NCBI GenBank assembly: GCA_021234155.1
Contig: JAJEKV010000024.1
Location: 19,194,189 to 19,258,188, forward strand
Origin: Isoetes taiwanensis
Lineage: Eukaryota; Streptophyta; Lycopodiopsida; Isoetales; Isoetaceae
DNA: 64,000 bases
Direction: 5' to 3'
Shown here: positions 44,410 through 54,318 of the stretch, piece by piece
Layout: every line of letters begins with the position of its first letter
Position numbering within the stretch: position 1 is the first letter of the stretch
The notes under the pieces: model-generated
The model's database searches: none
What the model was told of the DNA's origin: nothing
The model's input: the letters and a program-made list of their open reading frames with translations, nothing else
Translations under genes and position numbers: made by a program

Positions 44410-47210
44410 ATGGAGGCATGGAGCGCGGATGATTTTCACACCATCAGAGGTCTGTGCAATTCGGGGGTGAAGCCCCACGAGGAAGAAGCTTGGTTGGAAA
44501 ATAATGTCACGGATCGAGATTGGGATTCTGTTTGGACAAAGAAGTTGAACAAGGGAAAGATAAAATGGCACTGTGCAAAGGAGCATCTTCAAGAGAAGTT
44601 GGAAACACTCACGAAAAAATCTACAAGAATTGTCACAACAAAGAAGTAAGAAAGCAACCGGCCCTTGCTTTTTGCGTTTGAAAAATTGCACTAGATCAAT
44701 ACTTGCACCCGAGGAACACAAAGTAAACCGGGCTGCATTTCTTTGGCAATGTCAAAGATACCACAACAATAGACAAGTAAAAAAACAGAGGCGATGTTGT
44801 AGCACATGTTAGGAAAACTGAAATGAAGGCAAAGCCAAAGGTGGCAATTTGGATCAAATGAGGTCAGTGCATGTGATGAAAACATAAAACCTTAGAGAAT
44901 GCAAAAAGATGTGAGATTGGAAAATCAGTTTTACTTATCACAAAGAACTGAAGCAAGAGGGAAGTGAGCTGAAAGGCAATGAGAAGGCCTCGAATTACGT
45001 AAAATGATGTTGGAAGAGGCTGAAAACAGTTTAAGACAGGCCACAAATGATTTGGCTACAAAACAGGGGAGGAGTTCAAGCTTAATCCAACATGTGAGTT
45101 GGAGGCAGAAATTAAAGATTTGGAGCAGATCGTCCGGATGGAAACTTGGCACGGGAACAAGGTACAAAAAGCAATGAACCCTACATCCGTTAATGAGCAG
45201 GTCAAACGTAAACTCAAACTTGAGGAGGAGTTAAAAGTTCTCGAAGAAGAACGAGACTTACGCATTTCTACATAAACAATTTGTGGAAGCTGAAAATGGA
45301 TACTCCCGCAACATTTAGCATCTCTACTATTATAATGAGATAAGTTGCTAGTGGAAGATTCATTTTATACATGTTCGGCATGTGGTCGGAATTCACTAAA
45401 GCTTCTGGGTTAAGTTTAGCACTTGAATTGCCAACATGAGTATCATATAGCTTGTTGTTCATTGTTGAGAGGAGGACAATGTATTCATGGTTGCCCGGAA
45501 AGGTGCAGAGGGTGTATTTGACGAGCTAGGTTTTGGCCATGTTGCGAGGTGCTTCAAATAGTACACCAAAAAGGATGTGTTAATCCGATCCCGCAATTGA
45601 GGTCTCACCGTTGAGGGTTCAAAGAAGGACAATGGTGCCATTTGAAGATGCACAACACCGCAAAGTCCTATAGGAGTACAAATCAATTGTGACTGATTTG
45701 ATTGCAACAGAGAACCACCACCACAAGGTCAAGAAGCTGCCCAAGAGGCTATAGAAGAAGTCGTAAACACAACACCGGTTGTGGAAAAAAACAAGAACCC
45801 GATTGTACAATTTGAAGCACCTAAGGAAGTTGAGGGAGTAATTCCATCGGATGAGGGCAACTTGGCTGAATATTTGAGAAAAGGAAAGGGCGAGAAGAAC
45901 AAAGAGGGGTAAGCCGGAGGATAGCAAAGTAGTTGTTCGGGCTACAAGAAAGAGAACAAGAAGTAGCTATGCAAAAGATGCAGGAAGGGATCTCAATCAT
46001 GACACCACACATATCGGAAGTGTGTTCTCGAAGAAAATGCGTAATCAGGCCCTCAAGTTTCAGGTGAGCCCGATCTTCAACAAGTGATTCTTTGCCATTA
46101 ATAACCCCGAAAGGGGGGGTATGGGCATTGTTGGGCAAGGCCGCGAACTTAGTGTTGATTAAAACATTGAATATTATTGATTTTCTTTTGTTGCATTCTT
46201 TGTAGGATTACCGGTTCATTACGTTAGGTCGAGAATCCTGGCTGTTGATACTGAAAGGTTTCCACATTCAACCCATTTTTCATTTTCATCTTCATCTATT
46301 TATTCATGTAGTAATTCTGTTGTTGTGTAGGTATTCGGGATGTTCCAACGTACTAAATATTGATTTGCCAGCCAAAGATAAACTCATTGTCTTGGATTTA
46401 AATGGTGTGTTGGTAAAAACATTTGGTGCAAATGAACACATACGCTTGGAAGCAGGATTGACAATGACATACACTAGCAGAAAGAAAGTGATATTCAGAC
46501 CCGAAGCAGTGTTCTTCTTGAAGACTTTGTTACAGAAGTGTCGTGTTGGTATATGGTCATCAATGCAACTCTCCAATGTGGAAGATGTGCTGCAAGTACT
46601 ATGTCCAGATTTGAGGGGATGATTTGAATTTGTATGGGGACAGGAAAAATGTGTGCAGACCAGTTTTCACCACCCTAACAAACCTGGCTGTCCAGTCATG
46701 ATGAAGCCACTTGGGAAAATATATGAGTCATACCCAAGATTCTCGGGTAAGACTTTGCTTCTTGATGATTCATTGTACAAGTCTTACCTTAGCAGTCCCT
46801 GGAAATTTCTGCGGGTACCTGCATTCAAGATGGATGTCCATGATGAAGTGCTTCCAGTACTCACCCCAAAGATAGAAGAAATACTGCAGGCCAAGACTGA
46901 GGAAGAAATGAAGTCACTGGTGAAGAATACACATAGATACAAGCCTTGGCCTAAGACAGATAGAAAGATTATGAAGCTATGCTTGGAAAGACTTTCTCGA
47001 AAAAAGCGATTCTTGATTCTGCGAGGTTTGTGAAGAAGGAATTGGAGAAGGTTTATGGTGATGACGCTTTGTCATTCTCCATGATTATTGGCCCTGTTTG
47101 TCATTTATTTAGGCCAAGGAATCCTACACTTTTCATGTACCATCTTTATCTTAATTTAAGAATGTTATTGCTATATTGTTTATGTAGTTCAATGCAGACT
47201 TGTCTATAAG
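44410..47210 (+). CDS. Coiled-coil + FCP1-like HAD phosphatase gene inside the Sola element
   Basis: The first frame (44410-44649) begins MEAWSADDFHTIRGLCNSG. Coiled-coil text follows at about 45080-45275 (LEAEIKDLEQIV, KLKLEEELKVLEEERDL). Later exons: basic text to about 46060 (VVVRATRKRTRS, donor GTGAGC), a short exon 46207-46252 (DYRFITLGRESWLL), and 46330 onward with LIVLDLNGVLV (HAD motif I, in the DLNG form used by a plant FCP1-like family), KVIFRPEAVFFLKTLL, RVGIWSSMQLSNVEDVL, then an in-frame TGA (46621), FEFVWGQEKC, MMKPLGKIYESYP and KTLLLDDSLYKSY (motif III region). A frame slip near 46980 leads to SARFVKKELEKVYGDD. In the family this fold dephosphorylates proteins such as the RNA polymerase II tail; activity here is unproven. 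It is either cargo captured by the transposon or an accessory gene. The gene model is tentative. Confidence 0.65.
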
Positions 47211-47453
47211 TTTTTGCTATATTGTTTATATATACTTCAATGCTGACTGAAAGGGATGCTTTAAACTTATCAAGTGCTTAAAAAAAAAAAATTGCTGCAA
47301 GTGCTATGGTTTGAGTCTTAATGGCAGATACTGCTTATTGTCTTGCAGTGACAGATACTTTTATGTAGTTGCTTAATGTCATCATGTGCTTACTGTCATG
47401 CAGGTAAGGTGCAGTGCTTATTGCTAAGCCATATAACCTGTTTTAAAGGTAGC

Positions 47454-47850
47454 TGTTTATTGCATAAGTGCTCGTGTGTTCCAGTGCTTACTCACTGGCA
47501 CTTTGAAAGTGATTAAAGTGCTTAGTGTTTGAAACTAATGAAAGAGCTAGAGCACTGTTACACTCAAGCAGAATCTGAATGGACTGCACAGGAATTCGAA
47601 CTTCATAAATTTGATAGATAGACAAAAATAACATTTCATAGATGAAAACATATATGTTAAATGCTTGTTTTGCGATTAACTTCTTTGTTATGCTATATAT
47701 TTGTTCTGAGATAGTCATTTATTGCATGTGTGCTCTTGCATTCCAGTGCTTACTCACAAGCACTGCTGAAACTAATTAAAGTGCTTCGTGTTTGAGCCAG
47801 AGCACTGTTACATTCAGCCAGAATATGGACTGTACAAGAATTCAATGTTT
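47454..47850. repeat. Diverged direct repeat, about 261-bp period
   Basis: TTCCAGTGCTTACTCAC...GCAC...ATTAAAGTGCTT.GTGTTTGA...GAGCACTGTTACA occurs at about 47480 and again at about 47740. The copies are substantially diverged. This is non-coding sequence inside the Sola element between the phosphatase gene and the Glu-rich frame. Confidence 0.75.
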
Positions 47851-47989
47851 TGCCACACTGCATGGATAATAGAAGTAAGAACATCAAATGAATTCATTCT
47901 TTACTCAATAGAAAAAACAAAATGTGATGCTGAAAAGAAGTAGATGAGACAGTATAGAGAAAATTGTGAGAGACAAAATTTTTTGTATA

Positions 47990-48312
47990 TTAACAAAATT
48001 TTTCTACAAAAAAGGCCTTCGTGCGGTGTCTTCGATTCAGGGGGTGTCTTTGATCGGGGGTGGTCTTGAGGGGTGTCTTTGAGGGGTGTCTTGGGGGTGT
48101 CTTCAAGGGCTTTCGGCTCACTCCACACATTCTCCTCCAATTCCCCCGCCTCCTCTGCCTCTTAGTGGGCTCTTCATAACTTGACTCTAAAAGCATTTGT
48201 TTTTCTTCTTCTTCATCCGCCTCTTCCTCTTCCTCTCCATCTTCCTCTTCCTCCTCGAATTGTCTTCCTCGGAATTGTCTTCTTCTTCTTCTTGATTCCT
48301 CTTCTTCTTCCA

Positions 48313-48343
<31 letters not shown>

Positions 48344-48358
48344 CACTTCACGCCCCAC
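47990..48358 (-). other. Glu/Arg-rich low-complexity frame
   Basis: The minus strand encodes long runs of Glu from CTTCTTCTTCTTCC text, then a Pro/Lys/Thr tail with a duplicated GGGGTGTCTT motif. It could be an acidic exon of a Sola-encoded protein or merely a triplet-repeat tract. No start or partner exon is supported. Confidence 0.3.
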
Positions 48359-48459
48359 TTCTGCTCCCTTACGTAAGCAAGAATGTTAGAAAAAGAAAAA
48401 CAAAACAAAAAAAAATGCAAAACAAGATAATACCTTCTTCTTCCTCTCGATCTTGATTA

Positions 48460-49390
48460 TGCGTTTCTTGAATCACGGCTGAACGGCTCGAAGAAGTAGG
48501 CCCCCTTGTATTGCGGGGCGACATCATCGCATCTTCGGCACTTGTTTAAGCACATACTCACGGTGCTTGGTTTCGTGCATGCAGAGGCCATTGCAAATAA
48601 GCGGGCGTGGCGGGTGGAAACGGATTCGCCGGCTTAAAGGGTAGCGTGAGGGCGTAAGAAGAGCTGAAATCCTATGATTAGGGGCCTAGTGCTTAAATCC
48701 TATGCTTAGGCGGCGTCAAGATATCTGAAAAACCTCACACGCTAGAACAATTAATTGTAACGGGCTTAAATAATTCATGACGACCATTGGAATTGACACA
48801 TGTCACATCGAGGAAATGCCTTTACAATATAATTTTGCCAAGAATGTTGGGATAGTGATGGTATCAAAATAAATAATTGAATGTTATTCCAATGTCACAA
48901 ATGTACATTCTTAAACAACAATTCAATCTTCATTTCAAAGTACGTGTCCATGCACACCACCCTTGTGCATCCTCACTATTATTATAATATATATACAAAT
49001 GTGTGCTTACGTGCTTAGGTCTTTGGAACAACAAATCACTTGAAAAGAATGCCATCAATTTGGTTAAGTGTCAAAGAATTACATTGTTATTGGGAGATGG
49101 CCATAATTTTTTTCATGGGTCTCCCTGTGAAATTTCGTACATGTCTCAGTGCCTTCTATTTTTTCCATATCAATTTTAGGATATCTTACCACATGGTCAG
49201 TGCACGAGGAGGCTTGGGTTGTTTAGTGAGCAACATATACTTGAAATTACCCAAGAATTGATAATACAATCCACTTAAGATAACCTCATGCACTCCAAAT
49301 TTTTGCCCCCATCCATCTTTGTATGAATCTTCAAGTGTGCATTTGGGTTCTGTGCACTTGAGGATGTAGAAGTCCACACCCTCTGAATTG
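48460..49390. other. Sola central spacer
   Basis: No gene recognised between the Glu-rich frame and the transposase 3' end. A minus frame (49413-49186) may be the transposase C-terminal tail or 3' untranslated region. Confidence 0.35.
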
Positions 49391-49391
49391 T

Positions 49392-51666
49392 CTACCTCGG
49401 CATTCCTTTGCAAAAATTGTCACCTACCTCTACCAAATTACTGATCCATTCATTGGCTTGTTCTAGAGTCTCCTTTTTCTTCTCAACTCCTGGTTTTAAG
49501 TCGGTTACCTCCCACTTTCCAAATCTACTGTATTGATGGGGAGTCCCAATTATGATCCATGCAAAACGGCGTAAAACACATGATGTGCATCTATGAGCAA
49601 GCCTGTTTGGTCTAGTCCTGCTGACAGGTCTGATACAGTGAATCTTCTTTGTGCCTTTGAGTGTTTCAATTTCATATTCTTCCATGTTTGCCACAACAGC
49701 AGGTTCAATTTCCCAAAAATATCTTTTGATCTCATCTGTTTCATCGACTGGTAGACTGCTGAAATATGTACACAGAAATTTTACAATATCTTTAGCATGC
49801 CTCAGTTGCACACCATTGGGTTTGAGTTGTTCCTTACTTAGCAGCCTTTTGATAACAGCACCTGCACCATCATGTTCACCTTTACCATGAGCAGTGGCAA
49901 AGTAGTTCCACACTATTTCCTTGTCATTGATTGTGAAGTACCTGCCTAAGAAAAAAAAAAGGTTTTCCTGACTTGAATTGTGATGAGCAGCCATCACTCC
50001 AAAACCAATGCTTCTCATACTCTATTTCCTGTTCCTTAAGCCATGCAACATGCTTTTGTAGGCAGTGTTCCACAAATAATGAGTCATGCACTTTATCATC
50101 AGAAATGTAAAAGTGAGTCTCTTTTATGATCTTCCTACCGTTGTTGAGTCTATTCCTGATCTGCTCCAACCTTCTGTTCTTTTTTCTCTTCTTTGGACAG
50201 TCTTCTTCTGTCTGCACAGGAACAGGAATATCAGCACTTTTGTCATGCCTATATGTTATGTGAACAAGTATAGAAACTTGGTACGTATGCCGGTGCATTG
50301 TGGGGCTCATTACGGATCTTGATGTTTGTAATTTTACGCAAAGTCAATAATGAGATACAATTGTATCTTCTGGAAATGATGACACACACTGTTTAAACTG
50401 ATTGGCCTGCCAATGTGCTATGTAATTGTGTGGAACAAAATCTGATATTACCTTCTTCACTTCCTCTTGAAATTCTTTGGGACTTCTGTCCTTCTGTACT
50501 AATCTCAAGACAGGTTTGTACCTCAAAGCCTTTCTTGGATCCCTGAATTCTCTGTCCTGGTCCACAGGTTGCTTTTCAAATGTCTTCCAATTAACTAGTA
50601 CTGAACCCGTGCCATCCATTTCCTGTGGACATTTTCTAATTCTATCCAACCCACATTTTTTACACGCCAACATCAAGCAGTTATGATCAAACCACTCCTC
50701 ATCATCACCTTTGCTGCAGACCACTTGTCTCCATAAATCACTGGTACACTTGATTGTATGCTCCTTGGCTGCACATTCTGGGCCAGGGCCACAAATCTCA
50801 CAGTGGCAGTTGCAATTGTCATGAACTCCACCCGATTTTCTCAGCCTGTTCAATCCTTGCATGATGTATTCAAATTTCAAGTGGTAAATGCAACAGCATG
50901 TATGCCTCTCACGCATCCTCCTTACAAAACTAGGTTTCAACCTCTCAAAAGTCTGCAATGCAATTTTGATATGAGGATTCTCCTCTCTAAACCTGAGGTA
51001 GAATTGCAACTGCAGGGAAATCGTGTGAATGCCAAATAAATGCTACATATAATGAACCCTACAATATAGGATGAATACTTACTTGGTGACTTCAAGAAGG
51101 TGAATTGGATGTTCCATCTTTATTCTCGTCTCGATACATACTTCCTCACGTCTTTCTTGTATGGAGAAACTCTTGTATTTTCTCGGTCGAGAACTTGATA
51201 ATGACTTCTCTATTGTGATCTAACATGCTATCCATCCGCTTCCTCCTCCCGAATATTGACCAAGGTCCTTCCCTTTGTTAGCTTGCACCCTTCTTTGAAA
51301 AGCATTTGAAATTGTTTTTCAGGGGATGCTGAGCAATCTGGCCACTTCTGCTTGATTCAATGGCTTGACACCATTTGTACCTGCTGCTGCCATTATCAGG
51401 GTGGACTTCCTTGCACGAAGCATGTCATAATTCCTCTCAAACTTATGTTCTTGCATTGTTTCCTTCAAATTCTTCACCATTTGCTCGGCCATAGTAACCT
51501 GCTTAGATTTCTTTATAGAAGCAATTGGTAAATCCCTTGCCCTCCAAAGAAGACTGTCAAGGATGCGGCCTTTGTCATTGTCATCAACATTTGTACTGAT
51601 TTGGTTGAATACTTCATAAATTTCTCCTGAAATTTCTCTTATTCTCATGGTCACTTTCGGTCTCAA
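49392..51666 (-). pseudogene. Sola transposase, several exons or broken frames
   Basis: Minus-strand order: N-part 51666-51319 (helical; an HTH-like QAEVARLLSIP at its end); 51009-50344, with CCCIYHLKFEYIMQGLNRLR, a Cys/His cluster CNCHCEICGPGPEC and CLMLACKKCGL (zinc-binding), and ending TIVSHY; directly after, in another frame, DFA-stop-NY, the family's first catalytic Asp motif (DFAENY); 50310-49924 with KHWFWSDGCSSQFKSG (second Asp); 50018-49392 with WNYFATAHGKGEHDGAGAVIKRL (third acidic region). The catalytic core is complete but needs at least two frame changes and has a stop at the DFAENY Glu, so it is probably inactive as assembled. Confidence 0.85.
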
Positions 51667-52132
51667 TTTTCTTATTCGTCTTTGAAGGCTTAATCTTTAG
51701 AAGAATTCTTCTTCATTGCTACCTTCTTTGCATATAATCTCCGCCTCGATCTCTCTTCCTTGCTGCATCAATGGCTCAGAATTGAGCGGGGAGAGGAATT
51801 GGGTTTCATCTATCCGGTTTATTGTATTCTTTGAATTGTTGAGGGCAAATTGTTGAATTTCGGTTCAGGCAATTCTTGGAAACAATTAGTCCCTCCATTT
51901 TGCTTGAATTCAAGATGGGTTAGCCCGCCATCCAGGAATATGGCGGGCTACAGGCATTCATGTTTCCGGCACCAAACATGTTCATGATTCTCTCAGCCTG
52001 TCATTTGACGGGCGCGCACCCTACATGTCAATACTTCAATCACGCACGTCGTGTTTAAAACACACCGATTTTAAGCACTTGTAAGCGGCGTCCGGACGGT
52101 GATTTCTGCTACCCAGTACCGATTTTGCACCC
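51667..52132. other. Sola right terminal region
   Basis: Non-coding end of the transposon next to the right inverted repeat. It contains AATCGGTGTG/TTTAAACACG text and AGCACTTGTAAGCGGCGTCCGG. The left end has similar AAGCACTT text about 45 bp from its tip, suggesting subterminal motifs. Confidence 0.5.
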
Positions 52133-53090
52133 TTTTCTTCTTGCTCCTTGGCCACAAAGGTGCCAGCTGGTTTCTTACCTCGACCCCTCCCTGAGCTTGA
52201 TTTTCCTCCTCTACTTGTGAATCCTTTATTCTTTCCTCTGCCATAGTCCTTTGGAGTTGGACATTTTGCTGCAACATGTCCTTTACCACCACAAGTATAA
52301 CAATTGAAGTCTTTTTTATTTTTGGGGCACTCATTTTTAAAATGGCCAGGCTCATTGCAATTGTAGCAAGTAATTTGATTCTTTCTGCCAGCAAAGAATA
52401 TTTCAGAGGGTTCCTCCCTTTCTCTCATAATTTTCTTACGCTCATATTACGTTTCTCAAAGTGTTCTCGACTTCTTCCCTCGTCTTACTCATGTTTCTTC
52501 ATTGTCACTTACTTTGCCCTAGAGATTTGTAGGACTTGACTTCTTTTCAAGCAAATGTTTACCTTGACCAAATCAGCAACAATATTGTCAAAGGTGTTGA
52601 AGAAATCTGAGACATCTCCCTCTTCCTTTAGTTTTAAGTTTCTTAACTCTGTTTCTAACAGATCAATTTGAGAGGAAGTTTTTTCCTCAAAATGTTTCAA
52701 GAGGTAAGACCACATTTGCCTTGGATTCATGTTTCTAAGTTTAAGCCTAATAGTAGGGCTTACCTTGCATGTAATGATCCCCTGAGCTTCTTTGATTCTT
52801 GAATACAAAGACCTCCCAGTCCTTACAAGACTGCTCCCTGCCACACCTTCTGCATTTGGTGGCACTGCACCTGCATTTTGTCTCATATTAACTAAACCTT
52901 CAGATACTGACCTTGTGAGAGTATTGAAGTCAACATTAGTGACACCATCTGGATCTACAAGATCCCAGAGGTCTTCCACTTCCAGGATGTGCTTGACTGC
53001 ATCTTTCCATACCTGGAAACCAGGTCCTCCCTTATAAACCTCTACAGTGCTAAGTAAACTGGCTCCAAAATGGCTTGACATGATGTACAA
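52133..53090 (-). CDS. E2 gag with zinc knuckles
   Basis: gag (53090 to 52509) has the same start and motifs as E1, ending in a frame slip near 52550. The next frame (52428 onward) has two CCHC knuckles, CYNCNEPGHFKNEC and CYTCGGKGHVAAKC, and a Gly/Arg/Lys-rich stretch, up to the Sola insertion. Compared with E4, the slip at about 52550 again involves a CAG-containing word (TTTCAGCAAATG in E4 against TTTTCAAGCAAATG). Confidence 0.92.
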
Positions 53091-53134
53091 CTTCCTTTAA
53101 TGTGTTTAGAACCTGGTACTTGCTCTGATACCAA

Positions 53135-53794
53135 TGTTAGAAATAGACAATGCACTTCAATCTATTTCCTACTATTGCTTGATGAATTTATGAAGACCAC
53201 CAAGACAATGATCTTAACTCAAAAACAATGATCAAATCATAATCATTCCATATGCTATTCTTTAAATATGTCAATTAGAACCTTAGGATGGTAATGAGAA
53301 CCTTAGGAATACTGTAGCAAATAAACACTGTAGAAAAGAGATTGACTTATTTACTGTAGCATATTTGACCCGTTCACGAAACAACCTTCGAGCAACAATT
53401 CAATCAGAGATTCCTCCTTAGTTAAATCCCCAGACCAGCTCAATCAATAAGCCGGCCTATGCAATCTCTTATAGGCTCTGATTCGGCGGTTATGGCACTG
53501 GAATCGGCCGCCTAACCGAGCTCCTATTCATATGGAGTTTCCCTCCACGATATTGGGCCGAATACATGTTTAATATGGGATATATCTATACAACCATTAA
53601 CCTTATGAAACAAAGACCATATCTTTAAATGTCTTTAAAGGTTCAATGGTGTAACGTTTGCCCTGGGCTATACATTAGGCCTAGGTAACCTGTAACCTGT
53701 GATCAATAGCCTATAACTCTACTGTACATTATATGCACAAGTTGATGTATTGCTCTGAGCTCAGAATGTGTGATGAACCAACCTAAATTCAACA
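53135..53794 (-). repeat. E2 5' LTR, 660 bp
   Basis: TGTTAG...CAACA. It carries GAAGACC near position 60, a marker shared with the partial LTR at 63536-64000. It is followed by ACTTTATTTATG, where the SET-gene frame resumes. Confidence 0.95.
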
Positions 53795-54196
53795 ACTTTA
53801 TTTATGCCTAGTATGTCTACTTATGCTATGACATTGAATGCGGCATCTTGGATCGAGCAGAGAGATCGTGGAGAAGACACTTCACGGGGTGCACTTATTT
53901 ATATCGATGGTCGGCCAGGAGTTCACGGCAATATTGCGGCACTTATAAATAGCTCTCGCGGCCGCCCTGAATTAACAAATGCTGAGTTTGAAGAGACTAC
54001 AGAACACGATCCATGGTACATGAGTGGATATGTTGGACCATATGTGAGGGTCTGTGCCATACAAAGCCTCCATCCGGGGGATGAGTTGTTTGTAAATTAT
54101 CCTTTCAAAAGAGATATCCCTAGGCGGGTACGACGCCAAAAAAACGGTGAACCTATTGTTGTACCCTATGGGAGGAAAGGCCACATAAATAGATAA
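53795..54196 (+). CDS. 3' exon of the split SET-domain gene
   Basis: In frame with the 31127 break through the target duplication. It encodes the C-terminal half of the SET domain (YIDGRPGVHGNIAALINSS, YVRVCAIQSLHPGDELFVNY) and a basic tail ending GRKGHINR, stop TAA. There is no post-SET Cys cluster. Confidence 0.8.
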   Translation, partial: TLFMPSMSTYAMTLNAASWIEQRDRGEDTSRGALIYIDGRPGVHGNIAALINSSRGRPELTNAEFEETTEHDPWYMSGYVGPYVRVCAIQSLHPGDELFVNYPFKRDIPRRVRRQKNGEPIVVPYGRKGHINR

Positions 54197-54246
54197 CCAT
54201 GAAATATTAGGGTCCAATCATTGTTGAATCATGACAAGACCTATGT

Positions 54247-54318
54247 GTTTTTCCATAACATTGGGAATGATGAATGTTTGATGTTTTTCCATAACATTGG
54301 GAATGACGAATGTTTGAT
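54247..54318. repeat. Two 36-bp direct repeats ending at the duplication junction
   Basis: GTTTTTCCATAACATTGGGA units at 54247-54282 and 54283-54318 differ by one base. The second unit ends exactly where sequence homologous to Helitron A (36066 onward) begins. Confidence 0.9.

Larger units (their letters stand above)
44262..52132. mobile_element. Sola-type DNA transposon with phosphatase cargo, 7.87 kb
   Basis: Compared with E4 (CCTTTTCTTCTTGCTCC at 62514), E2 reads CCTTTT|GGGTG...CACCC|TTTTCTTCTTGCTCC, giving exact ends and a 4-bp duplication TTTT. Terminal inverted repeats: GGGTGTAAAATCGCTAGTGGG against GGGTGCAAAATCGGTACTGGG. The minus-strand transposase has the Sola hallmarks SDGCSSQFK and FATAHGKGEHDGAG, and a 4-bp TSD is the Sola rule (established). 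The left half carries a plus-strand gene with an FCP1-like HAD phosphatase. It is absent from the sister element E4, so it is younger than that duplication or was lost there. Confidence 0.88.
40366..53794 (-). mobile_element. Copia element E2, with Sola insertion
   Basis: 5' LTR 53794-53135, PBS 53133-53122, gag, zinc knuckles, a Sola-type transposon (52132-44262), protease, integrase, RT and RNase H, polypurine tract, 3' LTR 41025-40366. It is the best preserved pol of the four related elements. It is flanked on the right by the host duplication ACTTT (53795-53799), which pairs with ACTTC at 31123-31127 on the far side of E1. Confidence 0.93.
29852..54196 (+). pseudogene. SET-domain protein gene split by a 22.7-kb Copia array
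   Basis: Exon 1 (29852-29949) begins MSDSQGMMSDSNDG; exon 2 (30072-30261) has a Cys-rich basic module NCWCKKCKGDNRRM; a possible exon 3 (30340-30397) has CGRHMCC; exon 4 (30616-31127) has a Ser-rich leader and the start of a SET domain (AGRGLYIMEYVNVPSG, VYGGPMYPW). The frame is cut at 31127 by an LTR and resumes at 53795 with YIDGRPGVHGNIAALINSS (SET NHxxxPN-like region) and LHPGDELFVNYPF (SET C-terminal ELxxxY motif), stopping at 54194. The halves join in frame across the 5-bp duplication ACTTC/ACTTT. SET domains methylate lysines; here the usual N-H-S-C core is degenerate (ALINSSRG), so activity is doubtful. Exon phases between exons 3 and 4 do not fit perfectly. As assembled it is a disrupted gene. 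Confidence 0.8.

Noticed and set aside
48181-48456. Pro/Leu-rich plus-strand frame opposite the Glu-rich frame
   Set aside because: Shadow of a CTTCTT triplet tract.
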